Assembly: GCA_964473105.1 (NCBI GenBank)
Contig: CAYYNQ010000042.1
Coordinates: 62,001-126,000 of the forward strand
Length of the DNA stretch: 64,000 nt
Direction: 5' to 3'
Source of the DNA: CAYYNQ01 sp964473105
Lineage (GTDB): Bacteria; Sumerlaeota; Sumerlaeia; MVZB01
In this document: in pieces, positions 33,005 through 42,640 of the stretch
Layout: the number at the start of each line of letters is the position of its first letter
How positions within the stretch are numbered: position 1 is the first letter of the stretch
Translations under genes and position numbers: made by a program
The notes under the pieces: generated by a model
What the model was told of the DNA's origin: nothing
What the model saw: the letters and a program-made list of their open reading frames with translations, nothing else
Database searches by the model: none

Positions 33005-34105
33005 ATGATTGTCTACTATGTCAGTGGCCATGGTTATGGACATGCGGTCCGGTCGTGCAGGGTCATCAAGAAGCTTCCCGCGTACATTCCGATAACCATC
33101 TGCAGCAGTATCCCCAAAAGCTTTTTTAGCCGGGAACTGAACACCCGGTCATTTCAGTTCAGGAGCGCGGAATTTGATTGTGGCGTCCTCGGCCCCGACA
33201 GTACGCGGATAAACCTAGAGCAGACAATTAGCCGGGCCGAAGAACTCTCTTTTTGCAATGACGATCTGGAACCCTCGGAAATTGACTGGTTAAAGCAAAA
33301 GCAGGCGCGTCTAGTCGTTGCAGATATCGTCCCGTTTGCCCTCAGGGTGGCAGCCGGTGCCGGGATCAGGTCGATACTATTAGCCAATTTTACATGGTCC
33401 GGGATTTATAAGCATCTTCTTGCACGAGATGATGTCTCCAATGAGCTTCACCAGCGCATGCGGGTAGTTCTTGACACCTTGGAAAAGGATGAATCCCGCG
33501 GCGATTTGCTGCTTGTCGTGTCGATGGATCTGCCGATGGAAGCTTGTCGAATGCAGGAAAAGGTTCCCATTATTGCTCGCAGGGGGATCAGCTGCAGAAA
33601 GGAATTGATCAAGGTTCTTGGCCTTGATCTCGCGAGACCAACTTATCTGCTTTATCTTGGCGCAAATGGGTTTGGTCGCATCGATTGGTCATTTATTCAA
33701 AAACTGGATGGCATTCAGCTGTTAAGTTATCATCCCCCTCCCGGAACGGAGGATCATGTCATTGCTGTCGACGCTGACCGGTTCGATCACGCCGATGTGA
33801 CTGCATCGGTGAATGCCGTTATTGCAAAGCCGGGATACAATGCCTGCGGGGAGTGTATTGCTGCGAACACGCCTTTGCTGTATCCCCCACGTGAGGGATT
33901 TGCAGAGACCAAGGCCATCGAAAGAACCCTTCGTGAATGGGGTGGTGCCCTCAGAATCGAATCCGAAAAATTCCGTTGTCTTGAATGGCTGCCCTACCTG
34001 GATAGGCTCAAACATCTTGAATTTAGACGGGGTAAAATTTCATGCGATGGCGCAGCCATTTGCGCGGAGGCTATCATGAGCTACTATTATGGCAGGGCAA
34101 CCTGA
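33005..34105 (+). CDS. Glycosyltransferase-like protein related to the N-terminal domain of L-arabinokinase
   Basis: About 366 residues from the ATG at 33005. It begins IVYYVSGHGYGHAVR, the GHGxGHxxR motif of UDP-glycosyltransferase-fold (GT-B) proteins such as MurG-like enzymes and the N-terminal half of plant L-arabinokinase. A second GT-B feature, AVIAKPGYNACGECIAANTPLLYPPREGFAET, matches the donor-binding region (KPGYGTxSE... PREGF) in those proteins. It likely handles a nucleotide sugar, but donor and acceptor are unknown. The frame stays open upstream to 32807; I prefer 33005 because homology starts there. No sugar kinase is fused or adjacent. Confidence 0.72.
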   Translation: MIVYYVSGHGYGHAVRSCRVIKKLPAYIPITICSSIPKSFFSRELNTRSFQFRSAEFDCGVLGPDSTRINLEQTISRAEELSFCNDDLEPSEIDWLKQKQARLVVADIVPFALRVAAGAGIRSILLANFTWSGIYKHLLARDDVSNELHQRMRVVLDTLEKDESRGDLLLVVSMDLPMEACRMQEKVPIIARRGISCRKELIKVLGLDLARPTYLLYLGANGFGRIDWSFIQKLDGIQLLSYHPPPGTEDHVIAVDADRFDHADVTASVNAVIAKPGYNACGECIAANTPLLYPPREGFAETKAIERTLREWGGALRIESEKFRCLEWLPYLDRLKHLEFRRGKISCDGAAICAEAIMSYYYGRAT

Positions 34106-34130
34106 TACAGTCAGAAAGGGCATGGTCCGC

Positions 34131-35399
34131 CTATCGGTAATTTGGCCAGTCCCTGGCGGAGGTATCCTTCAGCGTGGCAATTAAAGCCCGCATCTCGGTT
34201 TCCTGCTGGTTCACCTTACTCTGTTGATAAACGGGCATTTCAAACCATTCCGTTGTTTCTTGGAATTCATCGGTCAGGCGGAGATAATCGTTTAGCATGT
34301 CAAACACAAAGTCCCTGTCTTGGGTTACGGCATCTGTTGCGTAAGGGACAATCGCATCCAGCACATCCGGATGAAACCAGCTCCTGACCTGTTGTTGGTA
34401 AAAACCGGCGTTGCCGAACGGCGAATAGGGGTCAGGCGCCATCGCATCCATCCCATCGAGTATGTGACGAGGCCCCTCAACAATGGTATACATCTTTGGA
34501 AATCCCGCTGTCAGATTATAACTGACATGGTACGACGGATTAGGCATGCCCGCGTCACCGCCGCTATAATTCGGCCCTTTTGGCCCGGAAAGACCCCCCG
34601 CCATGTTGGTGATGGCCGTAAGGTTTTGATTGGTCAGCATGTCTCCGCCTCGACCGCCGGTACCAGGCCGTCCTCCAGCCAAGGCATCGGTGCCATTGTT
34701 GGGCCAGTCATCTTCCCCGAAGATGTCCAATTGGTCACCGCCCAGGCTCAGGTCGAACATATAGACCGTTCCGGCGATGTATTCATTGATGGATGGGAAA
34801 TCATAAATATTGCTATATTCATCCATTGAATCACCGTCCACGCCATCATACCCGGGGCCGGGTTGCTGCCCGCCCGCTCCCATAAGGTCAAATCTGGCAA
34901 AGGTATCGGCCGGAATCTCAAGGCTCTCGGCAAAACAGTAGACATCACCACCGTCCAGCCCATCACCACCGTCTGCGCCTTCAGCGGGGGCTGAAAGGTT
35001 GAACAGGGGGGTTGTCCGGATATAAGTACGGGGTTCTCCGACTTTATCGACGAATGTCAATTTGCGGGCGTGAATCCTGACCTCGGTTTGCGGGAGATGA
35101 AAAGGGCTGCGGATAACCACCTCATCGGCAAATACGTGGTATCGTCGTATATGGTGGACATTATGGTAGGGTGCATGAAGGTTTTGAATCAGGTCCTCGG
35201 CATCGATCATGACAGACATACCGGTGAGATGGATGTCTGAGACCGGGCGCAAGGCATGGTTGAAGTTGATATCGGGGCTCGATGTCTCGGTTATGTTTAG
35301 GTAATCCGTGCTGAAAGGATCGGGCAGGGTGGCAAGAATCCCAGTATTGATAAATCCTAGGAGGACAAAGACGGGCAGGGTTGTGGGATATTTTTTCAT
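34131..35399 (-). CDS. Glycine/aspartate-rich exported protein of unknown function
   Basis: 422 residues with a clear signal peptide (MKKYPTTLPVFVLLGFINTGILA). The middle is rich in Gly and Asp with runs such as GADGGDGLDGGD, GAGGQQPGPGYDG and GGRPGTGGRGGD, flanked by beta-rich segments about epithets such as VVIRSP and VRIHARKLTF that suggest a repetitive beta structure. Similar Gly-rich exported proteins I recall are longer and continue past the final helical part seen here, so this copy may be shortened at its C-terminus (ends RDWPNYR). No catalytic residues can be named. Calcium binding by the Asp/Gly runs is possible but unproven. Confidence 0.65.
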   Translation of the reverse strand: MKKYPTTLPVFVLLGFINTGILATLPDPFSTDYLNITETSSPDINFNHALRPVSDIHLTGMSVMIDAEDLIQNLHAPYHNVHHIRRYHVFADEVVIRSPFHLPQTEVRIHARKLTFVDKVGEPRTYIRTTPLFNLSAPAEGADGGDGLDGGDVYCFAESLEIPADTFARFDLMGAGGQQPGPGYDGVDGDSMDEYSNIYDFPSINEYIAGTVYMFDLSLGGDQLDIFGEDDWPNNGTDALAGGRPGTGGRGGDMLTNQNLTAITNMAGGLSGPKGPNYSGGDAGMPNPSYHVSYNLTAGFPKMYTIVEGPRHILDGMDAMAPDPYSPFGNAGFYQQQVRSWFHPDVLDAIVPYATDAVTQDRDFVFDMLNDYLRLTDEFQETTEWFEMPVYQQSKVNQQETEMRALIATLKDTSARDWPNYR

Positions 35400-35749
35400 T
35401 AAAAGGATCGATCAGTGTGGCTCAGTACGGAAACCTGCCTTAAAGAAAACCCGCCTGACCTGCCTTGCGCCCTGTCCTGCATTGTGACATGGGTTTTTGC
35501 GCTCACAGCCTAGTGAAACAGGTTAAAAACCTCAAATACAGATGTAAATATCATGTGGATCGTGATCATCATTTTCCCGAACACGATCATGACAGAGAAA
35601 AGGGCGACTCTGGGGATATTCAGGTTTTCCAGCCGGGGCGGCTGGATGTTTAAGATAGATCGCGTCAGCCTTTCAGGAATTTATCGAGAGGTTTACGAGA
35701 CAAGATCTATCTGGAGTTTCCAGACCTGGATTCAGGGAATGTGGGGCAA
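35400..35749. other. Intergenic region upstream of rtcB with a GC hairpin
   Basis: No gene is supported. A perfect hairpin, CCAGCCG-GGG-CGGCTGG, lies at 35629-35645, about 105 bases before rtcB, with no T-run after it on either strand. A smaller AGGTT-AAA-AACCT hairpin is near 35520. Either could be part of an rtcB leader. Confidence 0.45.
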
Positions 35750-37150
35750 ATGAAGGCAAGGGAACTGAGCATCCTAGGGGTCCCGCGAGGAAAGGTCATG
35801 AAGGCGGCACTCAGGGCAATTCGGGTTGCTACACAAGCCGGATTAAAGAAGGTAGAGCTGAACCATTCGATCCGTTTGCTGATGCAAGATCCTGAAAAAT
35901 GGATCCGGCATCCACAGTTGGGAAATCTTGCCGTGGAATTCTTGAGTCATCCCGATGCAGAAGGTCATGCATCTGTGTGCCCCTCGGCGTCTGTTCGGTT
36001 TGAACAGTGGGGAGCCGATCTCGCGGCGGCTGTGGTTGACCAGATGCGGAACGCCTGTCAACTGCCAGTGTCGGTTGCGGGGGCCCTCATGCCGGATGCG
36101 CATGTTGGTTACGGTCTGCCGATCGGCGGGGTGCTGGCAACCAACAATGCCGTCATTCCCTATGCTGTCGGCGTCGATATTGCATGCCGGATGAAGCTCA
36201 GCATATTGGACATGCCGGTCCATAACCTTGTCCGGCATCATGCATTAATGACGCGTGCCATCGAGCAGGAGACACGTTTCGGCGTGGGTTCAGTCTTTCA
36301 GAAATATCGTGATCACGATGTGATGGATGAGGATTGGAACGTGACGACAGTCACGGGTCGGCTTCATGACAAGGCATGGAGCCAACTGGGCACAAGTGGC
36401 AGCGGCAACCACTTCGTAGAATTTGGTGAGGTCATGATTGAGAAGCCCGGTCTGGGCCTGCCGGCGGGAAGTTACACTGCGCTGCTCAGCCATAGCGGCA
36501 GCCGTGGTGCCGGGGCTGTTGTGGCGGGCCATTACAGCCGGCTGGCGATGTCGCTGCATCAGGACCTGCCGAAGGGATTGAAACAATTGGCATGGCTTGA
36601 TCTTGCCTCCGAGCCGGGTGTCGAATATTGGGAAGCCATGCAGTTGATGGGCAAGTATGCCGCGGCCAATCATTCCTGCATTCACCGGCATGTGGTCCGA
36701 CATTTGGGGGCCGGCATACTGCTACAGGTTGAGAACCACCATAATTTTGCCTGGATCGAGCCCCATGGCGGTCGGGAGGTTGTCGTGCACCGCAAGGGGG
36801 CAACACCGGCGGGTTCCGGCGTGCTGGGGGTCATCCCGGGTTCAATGGGTGATCCGGGTTATGTGGTGCGGGGCCGGGGGAACCCCCGCTCACTCGAGTC
36901 GGCCTCACACGGGGCAGGACGCAGGATGAGCCGCAGGAGGGCAAAGCAGTCGTTAACATGGAACGAGACGAGGAATTACCTTGAGGAACGTGGCGTGACA
37001 CTGTTGTCGGCCGGGCTGAACGAGTCACCCATGGCTTACAAGAATATCGAGGTCGTGATGGCTGCCCAGCAGGACTTGGTCGAGATAATTGCGCGTTTTG
37101 ATCCGCGTCTTGTCAAGATGGCCCCTGACGGTGAACGAGTCGAGAATTAA
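35750..37150 (+). CDS. rtcB: RNA-splicing ligase RtcB
   Basis: GTP- and Mn-dependent ligase that joins RNA 2',3'-cyclic phosphate (or 3'-phosphate) to 5'-OH ends, used in RNA repair. About 466 residues. Metal and guanylylation residues are in place: Asp and Cys in GVDIACRMKLSI, GSGNHFVEFG, LLSHSGSRGAG, ENHHNFAW and the catalytic His in VVHRKGATPAGSGVLGVIPGSMG. An upstream GTG at 35741 is an alternative start; the ATG has GGGG 4-8 bases before it. No archease (arch) or RtcA/RtcR gene is beside it, so partners and regulation are unknown. Confidence 0.95.
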   Translation: MKARELSILGVPRGKVMKAALRAIRVATQAGLKKVELNHSIRLLMQDPEKWIRHPQLGNLAVEFLSHPDAEGHASVCPSASVRFEQWGADLAAAVVDQMRNACQLPVSVAGALMPDAHVGYGLPIGGVLATNNAVIPYAVGVDIACRMKLSILDMPVHNLVRHHALMTRAIEQETRFGVGSVFQKYRDHDVMDEDWNVTTVTGRLHDKAWSQLGTSGSGNHFVEFGEVMIEKPGLGLPAGSYTALLSHSGSRGAGAVVAGHYSRLAMSLHQDLPKGLKQLAWLDLASEPGVEYWEAMQLMGKYAAANHSCIHRHVVRHLGAGILLQVENHHNFAWIEPHGGREVVVHRKGATPAGSGVLGVIPGSMGDPGYVVRGRGNPRSLESASHGAGRRMSRRRAKQSLTWNETRNYLEERGVTLLSAGLNESPMAYKNIEVVMAAQQDLVEIIARFDPRLVKMAPDGERVEN

Positions 37151-37279
37151 TCCACCGCACCCGGTTGTTTCACCAGTCATAAGGCCTTGATGACGGTTGC
37201 TGATGTTGGTTCTGTCCGCTAGGATATCGGGTCTGCCCGCATGTTGGCGGTCGGGACCATGTAAAAAGGATGTGATTTG

Positions 37280-39547
37280 ATGACATATGATCTGGACATG
37301 ATCAAGGGGGTGTATGCCCGTTTGCCTGGGAACATTGATGCTGCGCGCAGGTTGGCGGGTCGACCGCTGACTCTGGCCGAGAAGATATTATACAACCATA
37401 TCAGTTCGGGAGTCCCCGGACAGCTTTATGCGCGCGGTGGGGCATATGTCGACTTTGCGCCGGACCGGGTGGCCATGCAGGACGCCACCGCCCAGATGGC
37501 ATTGCTCCAGTTCATGCAGGCCTGTCGTCCGCGTATAGCCGTGCCGTCCACGGTGCATTGTGATCACCTGATCCAGGCACGTGAAGGCGCGGCTGAGGAT
37601 CTGCGTTCTGCACTGGACACAAACCGCGAGGTATACGATTTCCTCTCCTCGGTCAGCAACAAGTATGGAATCGGTTTCTGGAAACCCGGCGCCGGAATCA
37701 TTCACCAGGTTGTGCTTGAGAACTATGCGTTCCCCGGGGGCATGATGATTGGCACCGACAGCCACACGCCCAATGCAGGGGGGCTTGGCATGGTCGCGAT
37801 CGGGGTCGGCGGGGCTGATGCGGTTGATGTCATGGCGGGGATGCCGTGGGAACTAAAGATGCCGCGGCTGGTCGGGGTTCACCTGACCGGAAAACTCAAT
37901 GGCTGGACAGCGCCCAAGGATGTGATCCTCAAGGTGGCGGGAATCATGACCGTCAAGGGCGGTACGGGTTGTATCGTCGAGTATTTCGGCGAGGGTTCCG
38001 AGAACATGAGCTGCACAGGCAAAGGCACTGTCTGCAACATGGGTGCCGAGATCGGTGCGACCACCAGCCTTTTTGCATTTGACGAGTCCATGGTGCGTTA
38101 CCTGGAATCGACAGGCCGTATGGATCTGGCAATGGAGGCCAAGGCTGTTTCCGAACACCTGCGCCCGGATCAGGAGGTTTATAAAAGTCCGGCGGAATTT
38201 TATGACCAGTTGATCGAGATTGATCTTGATGAGCTTGAACCGCACGTCAACGGGCCGTTCACGCCCGATCTGGCCACGCCAATTTCCAAACTGGGTCAGG
38301 CCGTACGTGAAAACGGCTGGCCGCTCGACATTGAAGTGGGCTTGATCGGATCGTGCACCAACTCGAGTTATGAAGACATGTCGCGGGCCGCTTCAATTGC
38401 AAGGCAGGCACGGGATAAAAAACTGAAGGCCCGAAGTGAATACACCGTTACCCCGGGGTCGGAACAGGTGCGTTACACCATTGAGCGGGACGGGCTGCTC
38501 GAAGATTTCAAGGAAATCGGTGGTGTGGTATTGGCCAACGCATGTGGACCGTGTATCGGGCAGTGGGCAAGGCATCGGGACGATGGTGACCAACCCAACA
38601 CGATTGTGACTTCCTTCAATCGTAACTTTGCAAAACGTAACGATGGCCTGAGAAACACGCATTCGTTCGTGGCCTCGCCCGATCTGGTGACGGCGCTCTC
38701 TCTTGCCGGGCGCCTCGACTTCAACCCGTTGACGGACTTGCTGATCAATGAGGACGGCGAGGAGATTCGACTTGATCCACCTGATGGTGAGGAGCTGCCT
38801 GCCCTGGGTTTTGCCTGCGAGGATCCGGGTTATCAGGAACCTGCCGAAGACGGCAGCAACGTGGACGTCATTGTTGATCCCTCAAGCGAAAGGTTGCAGT
38901 TGCTCGAGGGATTTTCGGCCTGGGAGGGCAACGATTTGCTTGGGCTCAGGCTGCTGCTCAAGGCCAAGGGAAAATGCACAACCGACCATATATCGATGGC
39001 CGGCCCATGGCTTCGTTTTCGCGGTCATCTTGACAATATATCAGATAACTGCTTTATCGGTGCGATTAATGCCTTCAATGAAAAGGTCAACTGCGTCAAG
39101 AACCAGCTTGATGGAGGCTATGCGGAGGTTCCGAGAACAGCGCGGGCATACAAGGCCGAAGGCTTGGGGTCGGTCGTTTTCGGTGATGAGAATTACGGCG
39201 AGGGAAGCAGCCGTGAACATGCCGCCATGGAACCCCGCCATCTGGGGGTAAGGGCGGTTATTGTCCGTTCATTTGCACGAATTCACGAAACCAACCTCAA
39301 GAAACAGGGTATGCTTGCGCTGACATTTGCAAATCCTGCAGATTATGACAGGGTAATGGAGAATGACTCCATCGATATCACCGGCTTGGCAGGTTTTTCG
39401 CCAGGCACGCCCCTGACCATCATGTTGAATCATGCCGATGGCAGTCTTGATGAGTTTCAGGTCAACCATTCTTACAATGATGCGCAGATCGAGTGGTTCA
39501 GGGCAGGCAGTGCACTGAACCTGATCAAGGCGCGGCAGTCGATCTGA
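37280..39547 (+). CDS. acn: Aconitate hydratase, mitochondrial-type
   Basis: [4Fe-4S] enzyme that interconverts citrate and isocitrate in the TCA cycle. About 755 residues, the length and domain order of mitochondrial aconitase (shorter than bacterial AcnA/AcnB). Substrate and cluster motifs: GTDSHTPNAGGLGM, the cluster Cys in IGSCTNSSYEDM and ACGPCIGQW, and the swivel domain with NYGEGSSREHAAMEPRHLGVRAVI. Start placed at ATG 37280; a TTG immediately precedes it. AAGGATG lies upstream. With sucAB and aceEF it accounts for part of an oxidative TCA cycle in this window. Confidence 0.96.
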   Translation: MTYDLDMIKGVYARLPGNIDAARRLAGRPLTLAEKILYNHISSGVPGQLYARGGAYVDFAPDRVAMQDATAQMALLQFMQACRPRIAVPSTVHCDHLIQAREGAAEDLRSALDTNREVYDFLSSVSNKYGIGFWKPGAGIIHQVVLENYAFPGGMMIGTDSHTPNAGGLGMVAIGVGGADAVDVMAGMPWELKMPRLVGVHLTGKLNGWTAPKDVILKVAGIMTVKGGTGCIVEYFGEGSENMSCTGKGTVCNMGAEIGATTSLFAFDESMVRYLESTGRMDLAMEAKAVSEHLRPDQEVYKSPAEFYDQLIEIDLDELEPHVNGPFTPDLATPISKLGQAVRENGWPLDIEVGLIGSCTNSSYEDMSRAASIARQARDKKLKARSEYTVTPGSEQVRYTIERDGLLEDFKEIGGVVLANACGPCIGQWARHRDDGDQPNTIVTSFNRNFAKRNDGLRNTHSFVASPDLVTALSLAGRLDFNPLTDLLINEDGEEIRLDPPDGEELPALGFACEDPGYQEPAEDGSNVDVIVDPSSERLQLLEGFSAWEGNDLLGLRLLLKAKGKCTTDHISMAGPWLRFRGHLDNISDNCFIGAINAFNEKVNCVKNQLDGGYAEVPRTARAYKAEGLGSVVFGDENYGEGSSREHAAMEPRHLGVRAVIVRSFARIHETNLKKQGMLALTFANPADYDRVMENDSIDITGLAGFSPGTPLTIMLNHADGSLDEFQVNHSYNDAQIEWFRAGSALNLIKARQSI

Positions 39548-39638
39548 TGAGGCGCAGTTGGCAACATGTCTCATTTTCATCATGGAAGATACAGCTGTCA
39601 TCTTCCGTGTTCTTGTGAGTAACGGAGCATAACTGCCG

Positions 39639-40835
39639 ATGGAAAAAATGATCAATCCGGCCCGTGCGCTTCAGCTGGTGCTTGATGCCGCGGAACCTCT
39701 TGACGCGGTTGAAAAGCCGCTGGTTGACTGTAACGCGATGCTTCTTGCGGAGTCTGTTGTGGCTGACCGGGATTATCCGCCATTTAACCGCGCCATGATG
39801 GACGGTTATGCTGTCCATGTTTCAGATTCGGGTAGAACGATCGATGTGATTGGCGAACTGGCGGCCGGATCAATATGGGACAACCCTCTGGAACCGGGAA
39901 CCGCTCTTGAGATCATGACAGGCGCACCCTGCCCAGATGGGACAGATGCCGTTATCCAGAAAGAACGGGTCTGCAGGAGTGGCGATTCAGTGTCACTGCC
40001 CGGGGGAATAGATCCCGGGTTGAACATCGCCCAGTCTGGGGAGGAGTGTCCTGCAGGCAGATTGGTCTTGAGCGAGGGGGACGTGCTGAACCAGATTGGG
40101 ATTGCATTGCTCGCGACTGTGGGACGGACGACAGCCCGGATCAGGCCGGCTCCATCGGTCGGGGTCATCTCGACCGGTGACGAGTTGGTCAATGTGGGTG
40201 AGGTGCCTAGACCAGGTGAAATCCGTGACGGGAACGGACCAATGCTGACGGCCATGTGCCATTCGATCGGCCTGACACGCGTTACACATCTTCATGCAAG
40301 GGACAATTTGGTTTCGCTCACAGCTGCCCTGAACAAGGTCCTTGACCATGATATTATCATGTTGGTCGGTGGGGTGTCCGCCGGGAAATACGACTTGGTT
40401 CCACAGGCGTTAGAATCTGTCGGGGCCAAGGCGGTTTTCCATCAGGTGACCCAGCGTCCGGGGAAACCGCTGTTCTTTGCGGCCCGAGGTCGGCAGCTTT
40501 TTTTCGGCTTGCCAGGCAACCCGTTGTCCGCTCACATGGGTTTCCAGCGTTATATCAAGCCGGCAATCCGGAAATTAACGGGTCAGCACCCTGTTGCTCC
40601 GGGCGGGAGCGGCCGATTGACGGAGTCAACGATCGTTCGCGGTGATCGGTTATGGTATGCACTTGTGAGGGTTGAGCGTGATCAGGCAGGTTTTGCGGTT
40701 ACGCCGATTCATGGTAGGGGTTCGGCGGATGTCTTCGCGGCTGGTTGTGCCAATGCAATGGTCTGTTTTGAACCATCCGTCAAATATCCCAAGGATTCCA
40801 GTATCGATTTCGAGTGGATCATGCCCTCCTGTTGA
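39639..40835 (+). CDS. moeA: Molybdopterin molybdenumtransferase MoeA
   Basis: Inserts molybdate into adenylylated molybdopterin in the last step of molybdenum cofactor synthesis. 398 residues with family features: DYPPFNRAMMDGYAV (47-61), IMTGAPCPDGTDAV, GVISTGDELV, the MoCF-biosynthesis region with HARDN, MLVGGVSAGKYDLV, and QRPGKPLFFA ... FGLPGNPLSA. GGAG lies about 11 bases before the ATG. moaC is 225 bases downstream on the same strand. The other cofactor genes (moaA, moaD, moaE, mogA) and any molybdoenzyme lie outside the window. Confidence 0.96.
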   Translation: MEKMINPARALQLVLDAAEPLDAVEKPLVDCNAMLLAESVVADRDYPPFNRAMMDGYAVHVSDSGRTIDVIGELAAGSIWDNPLEPGTALEIMTGAPCPDGTDAVIQKERVCRSGDSVSLPGGIDPGLNIAQSGEECPAGRLVLSEGDVLNQIGIALLATVGRTTARIRPAPSVGVISTGDELVNVGEVPRPGEIRDGNGPMLTAMCHSIGLTRVTHLHARDNLVSLTAALNKVLDHDIIMLVGGVSAGKYDLVPQALESVGAKAVFHQVTQRPGKPLFFAARGRQLFFGLPGNPLSAHMGFQRYIKPAIRKLTGQHPVAPGGSGRLTESTIVRGDRLWYALVRVERDQAGFAVTPIHGRGSADVFAAGCANAMVCFEPSVKYPKDSSIDFEWIMPSC

Positions 40836-41060
40836 TATTATTTTACAGTTGCAGCCGGGGATGTCCTCGGGCGGTTACATTCAAAACAGCCCGACCCATT
40901 TGGGAATAATAGCACCTGATCATAATATGGGTTTGAAAACAAAATTATATTTTCGCCTTTCATGATATATGATGCCTGAATGGCTTGTATTATTTAACCG
41001 TAAAAACCGTGACATCCAGATCCGAATCAGGAACAATCCCGTAAAAGTTGAAATTCAACC

Positions 41061-41543
41061 ATGAACCTGGAAAACAATCCAAAGCTGAGCCATATTGATG
41101 ATCAGGGTCGAGCAAAGATGGTCGATGTCAGCGCAAAGGATGTTACCCTGCGCCGCGCAGTGGCCACAGCGCGGGTGAAAACCCGTTCCGATGTGGTGGA
41201 TCTGATCCGCGAAGGCAAGACGGCCAAGGGTGATGTCCTGGCGACCGCACGGATTGCCGGGGTCATGGCTGCCAAGCGCACCTCTGACCTGATCCCGTTG
41301 TGTCACCCACTGCCCGTTTCCAGCGCAACGGTTGACCTGATCCTGCAGGAAACAGCCATTGACATCACAGCCGAGGTCCAGAGCAAGGCACAAACCGGGG
41401 TAGAAATGGAGGCCCTGACCGCTGTGTCGGTGGCTGCATTGACGGTTTATGACATGTGCAAGGCCGTCGATCGGTCGATGGTGATCGAGCATGTTCGACT
41501 CGAGAAGAAGTCGGGGGGACAGAGTGGTGAGTTCAGGAGATGA
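41061..41543 (+). CDS. moaC: Cyclic pyranopterin monophosphate synthase MoaC
   Basis: Completes the first stage of molybdenum cofactor synthesis, forming cyclic pyranopterin monophosphate from the MoaA product. 160 residues with the family motifs LSHIDDQGRAKMVDVSAK, the substrate pocket LIPLCHPLPVSS, TGVEMEALTAVSVAALTVYDMCKAVD and the C-terminal EKKSGGQSG. The 225-base gap after moeA is AT-rich and may hold its own promoter, but no clear consensus pair was found. Confidence 0.97.
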   Translation: MNLENNPKLSHIDDQGRAKMVDVSAKDVTLRRAVATARVKTRSDVVDLIREGKTAKGDVLATARIAGVMAAKRTSDLIPLCHPLPVSSATVDLILQETAIDITAEVQSKAQTGVEMEALTAVSVAALTVYDMCKAVDRSMVIEHVRLEKKSGGQSGEFRR

Positions 41544-41610
41544 TGTCGTCGCTGGGCCTGTTCATGTGATGTATTACCGGGTATGCGTTTTTTGACACAA
41601 GGAATGATCC

Positions 41611-42198
41611 GTGGAACTGGATATCATGTTTGTCGACATCCGGGATGGTGAGCCTGTAATAGATGACACCACCCTTGACAGCATCGGACCGGCGTCGGGC
41701 TTCCTGAACCTGGCGCAGATGCTTGGATATACACTCGGCCCGATCCGTAACATACAGGAGGAAGAAGTCCGGCGCCAATTGAGCGGATTTGAGTTGTTCA
41801 TGAAGAAGGATCGGGAGGTCCGCAAAGGTCGTTTTGCCGCGTATTGTAATTATCTTGTTGATGCATTGAGGGAATACCGTGGATCTTCGGGAGCTGATCC
41901 GGATGGGATTGTGGAGATGCCAGACGCGATTGATGTCGAATCTTTTGATGACGACGTCAGGGTGCTCCTTGGGGGGTTCATGCTGAGCGACGATCCGATT
42001 CCCGATGAAACGGTTGCATCCATGATCCCATTCTTGGGGCTGTCTTTGGGTTTTTTCAAACAGTTTGCGGAGCATTATGCGGACGAGAGACCGGATGTTG
42101 CCGAGGCTTTTGGTCTGGCATACGAATTCCTGAAAGTTGTCAGCGACTACTGTGACGAGGCAGTCGAAAAGCAGAAGATCCTGTTCATCTCCGCATGA
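41611..42198 (+). CDS. Unknown acidic, mostly helical protein after moaC
   Basis: I do not recognise this 195-residue protein. It starts with GTG 41611, about 8 bases after AAGGA, and lies 67 bases after moaC, so co-transcription is likely. The sequence is strongly acidic and predicted helical (NIQEEEVRRQLSGFELFMKK, AYEFLKVVSDYCDEAVEKQK) with a conserved-looking N-terminus (MFVDIRDGEPVIDD). No signal peptide or membrane segment. An acidic all-helical protein beside molybdenum cofactor genes could be a chaperone for a cofactor enzyme (TorD-like in character), but I see no TorD signature, so this is speculation. Confidence 0.6.
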   Translation: MELDIMFVDIRDGEPVIDDTTLDSIGPASGFLNLAQMLGYTLGPIRNIQEEEVRRQLSGFELFMKKDREVRKGRFAAYCNYLVDALREYRGSSGADPDGIVEMPDAIDVESFDDDVRVLLGGFMLSDDPIPDETVASMIPFLGLSLGFFKQFAEHYADERPDVAEAFGLAYEFLKVVSDYCDEAVEKQKILFISA

Positions 42199-42509
42199 AG
42201 ATGCCCCTTGAGCGATTGGTTGCAATCAAGACTTATCGCTTCTACGCACAGATGGAATGCGCGGATTATTTCAAACAAACCTGAAATAGAAATATGAAGC
42301 ATGGGGAAAATAGTTTTCATGCAAGGGACCCGGGTTTATCAGGTCAACGCTTCAAGGGCTGCCTGTTTCTTGCTTATGCTCCGACCGAACTTGACGGGGC
42401 TTGAACCAGAAAGGGGCAGGATCATACCTGGTGGATACAGAGGGATACGCCAGGCTTGACTTGAACGCCGGTATGATGGCAAGGTGTGGGGCAGGCATGA
42501 CATTCTAAT
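42199..42509. other. Intergenic region before tRNA-Gly
   Basis: About 310 bases with no supported gene. TTGAC-like elements occur near 42455-42465 and a TCTAAT element ends just before the tRNA, but spacing does not make a clean promoter. No repeat of the tRNA 3' end was found here. Confidence 0.4.
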
Positions 42510-42584
42510 GCGCCTGTAGCACAACGGCTAGTGCATCGGCCTTCCAAGCCGAGGATATGGGTTCGATTCCCATCAGGCGCTCCA
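42510..42584 (+). tRNA. tRNA-Gly (anticodon UCC), CCA encoded
   Basis: A full cloverleaf can be drawn: acceptor GCGCCTG/CAGGCGC, D stem GCAC/GTGC, anticodon stem TCGGC/GCCGA with loop CTTCCAA (anticodon TCC at 42543-42545, reading GGA), T stem ATGGG/CCCAT with loop TTCGATT, discriminator T at 42581 and an encoded CCA at 42582-42584. It precedes a segment of different base composition (FkbM gene and a pseudogene), so its 3' end is a conceivable integration site, though no duplicate of that end was seen. Confidence 0.96.
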
Positions 42585-42640
42585 CTCGCTCGGCCCCCGC
42601 TTGACCGGATCCATATTTTATACTAAAACATGGGTGGATC

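Noticed and set aside
41533..42225. A 230-codon open frame on the minus strand
   Set aside because: It lies antisense to the unknown gene after moaC; the plus-strand frame has a Shine-Dalgarno, a sensible distance from moaC and acidic protein-like composition, while the minus frame does not.
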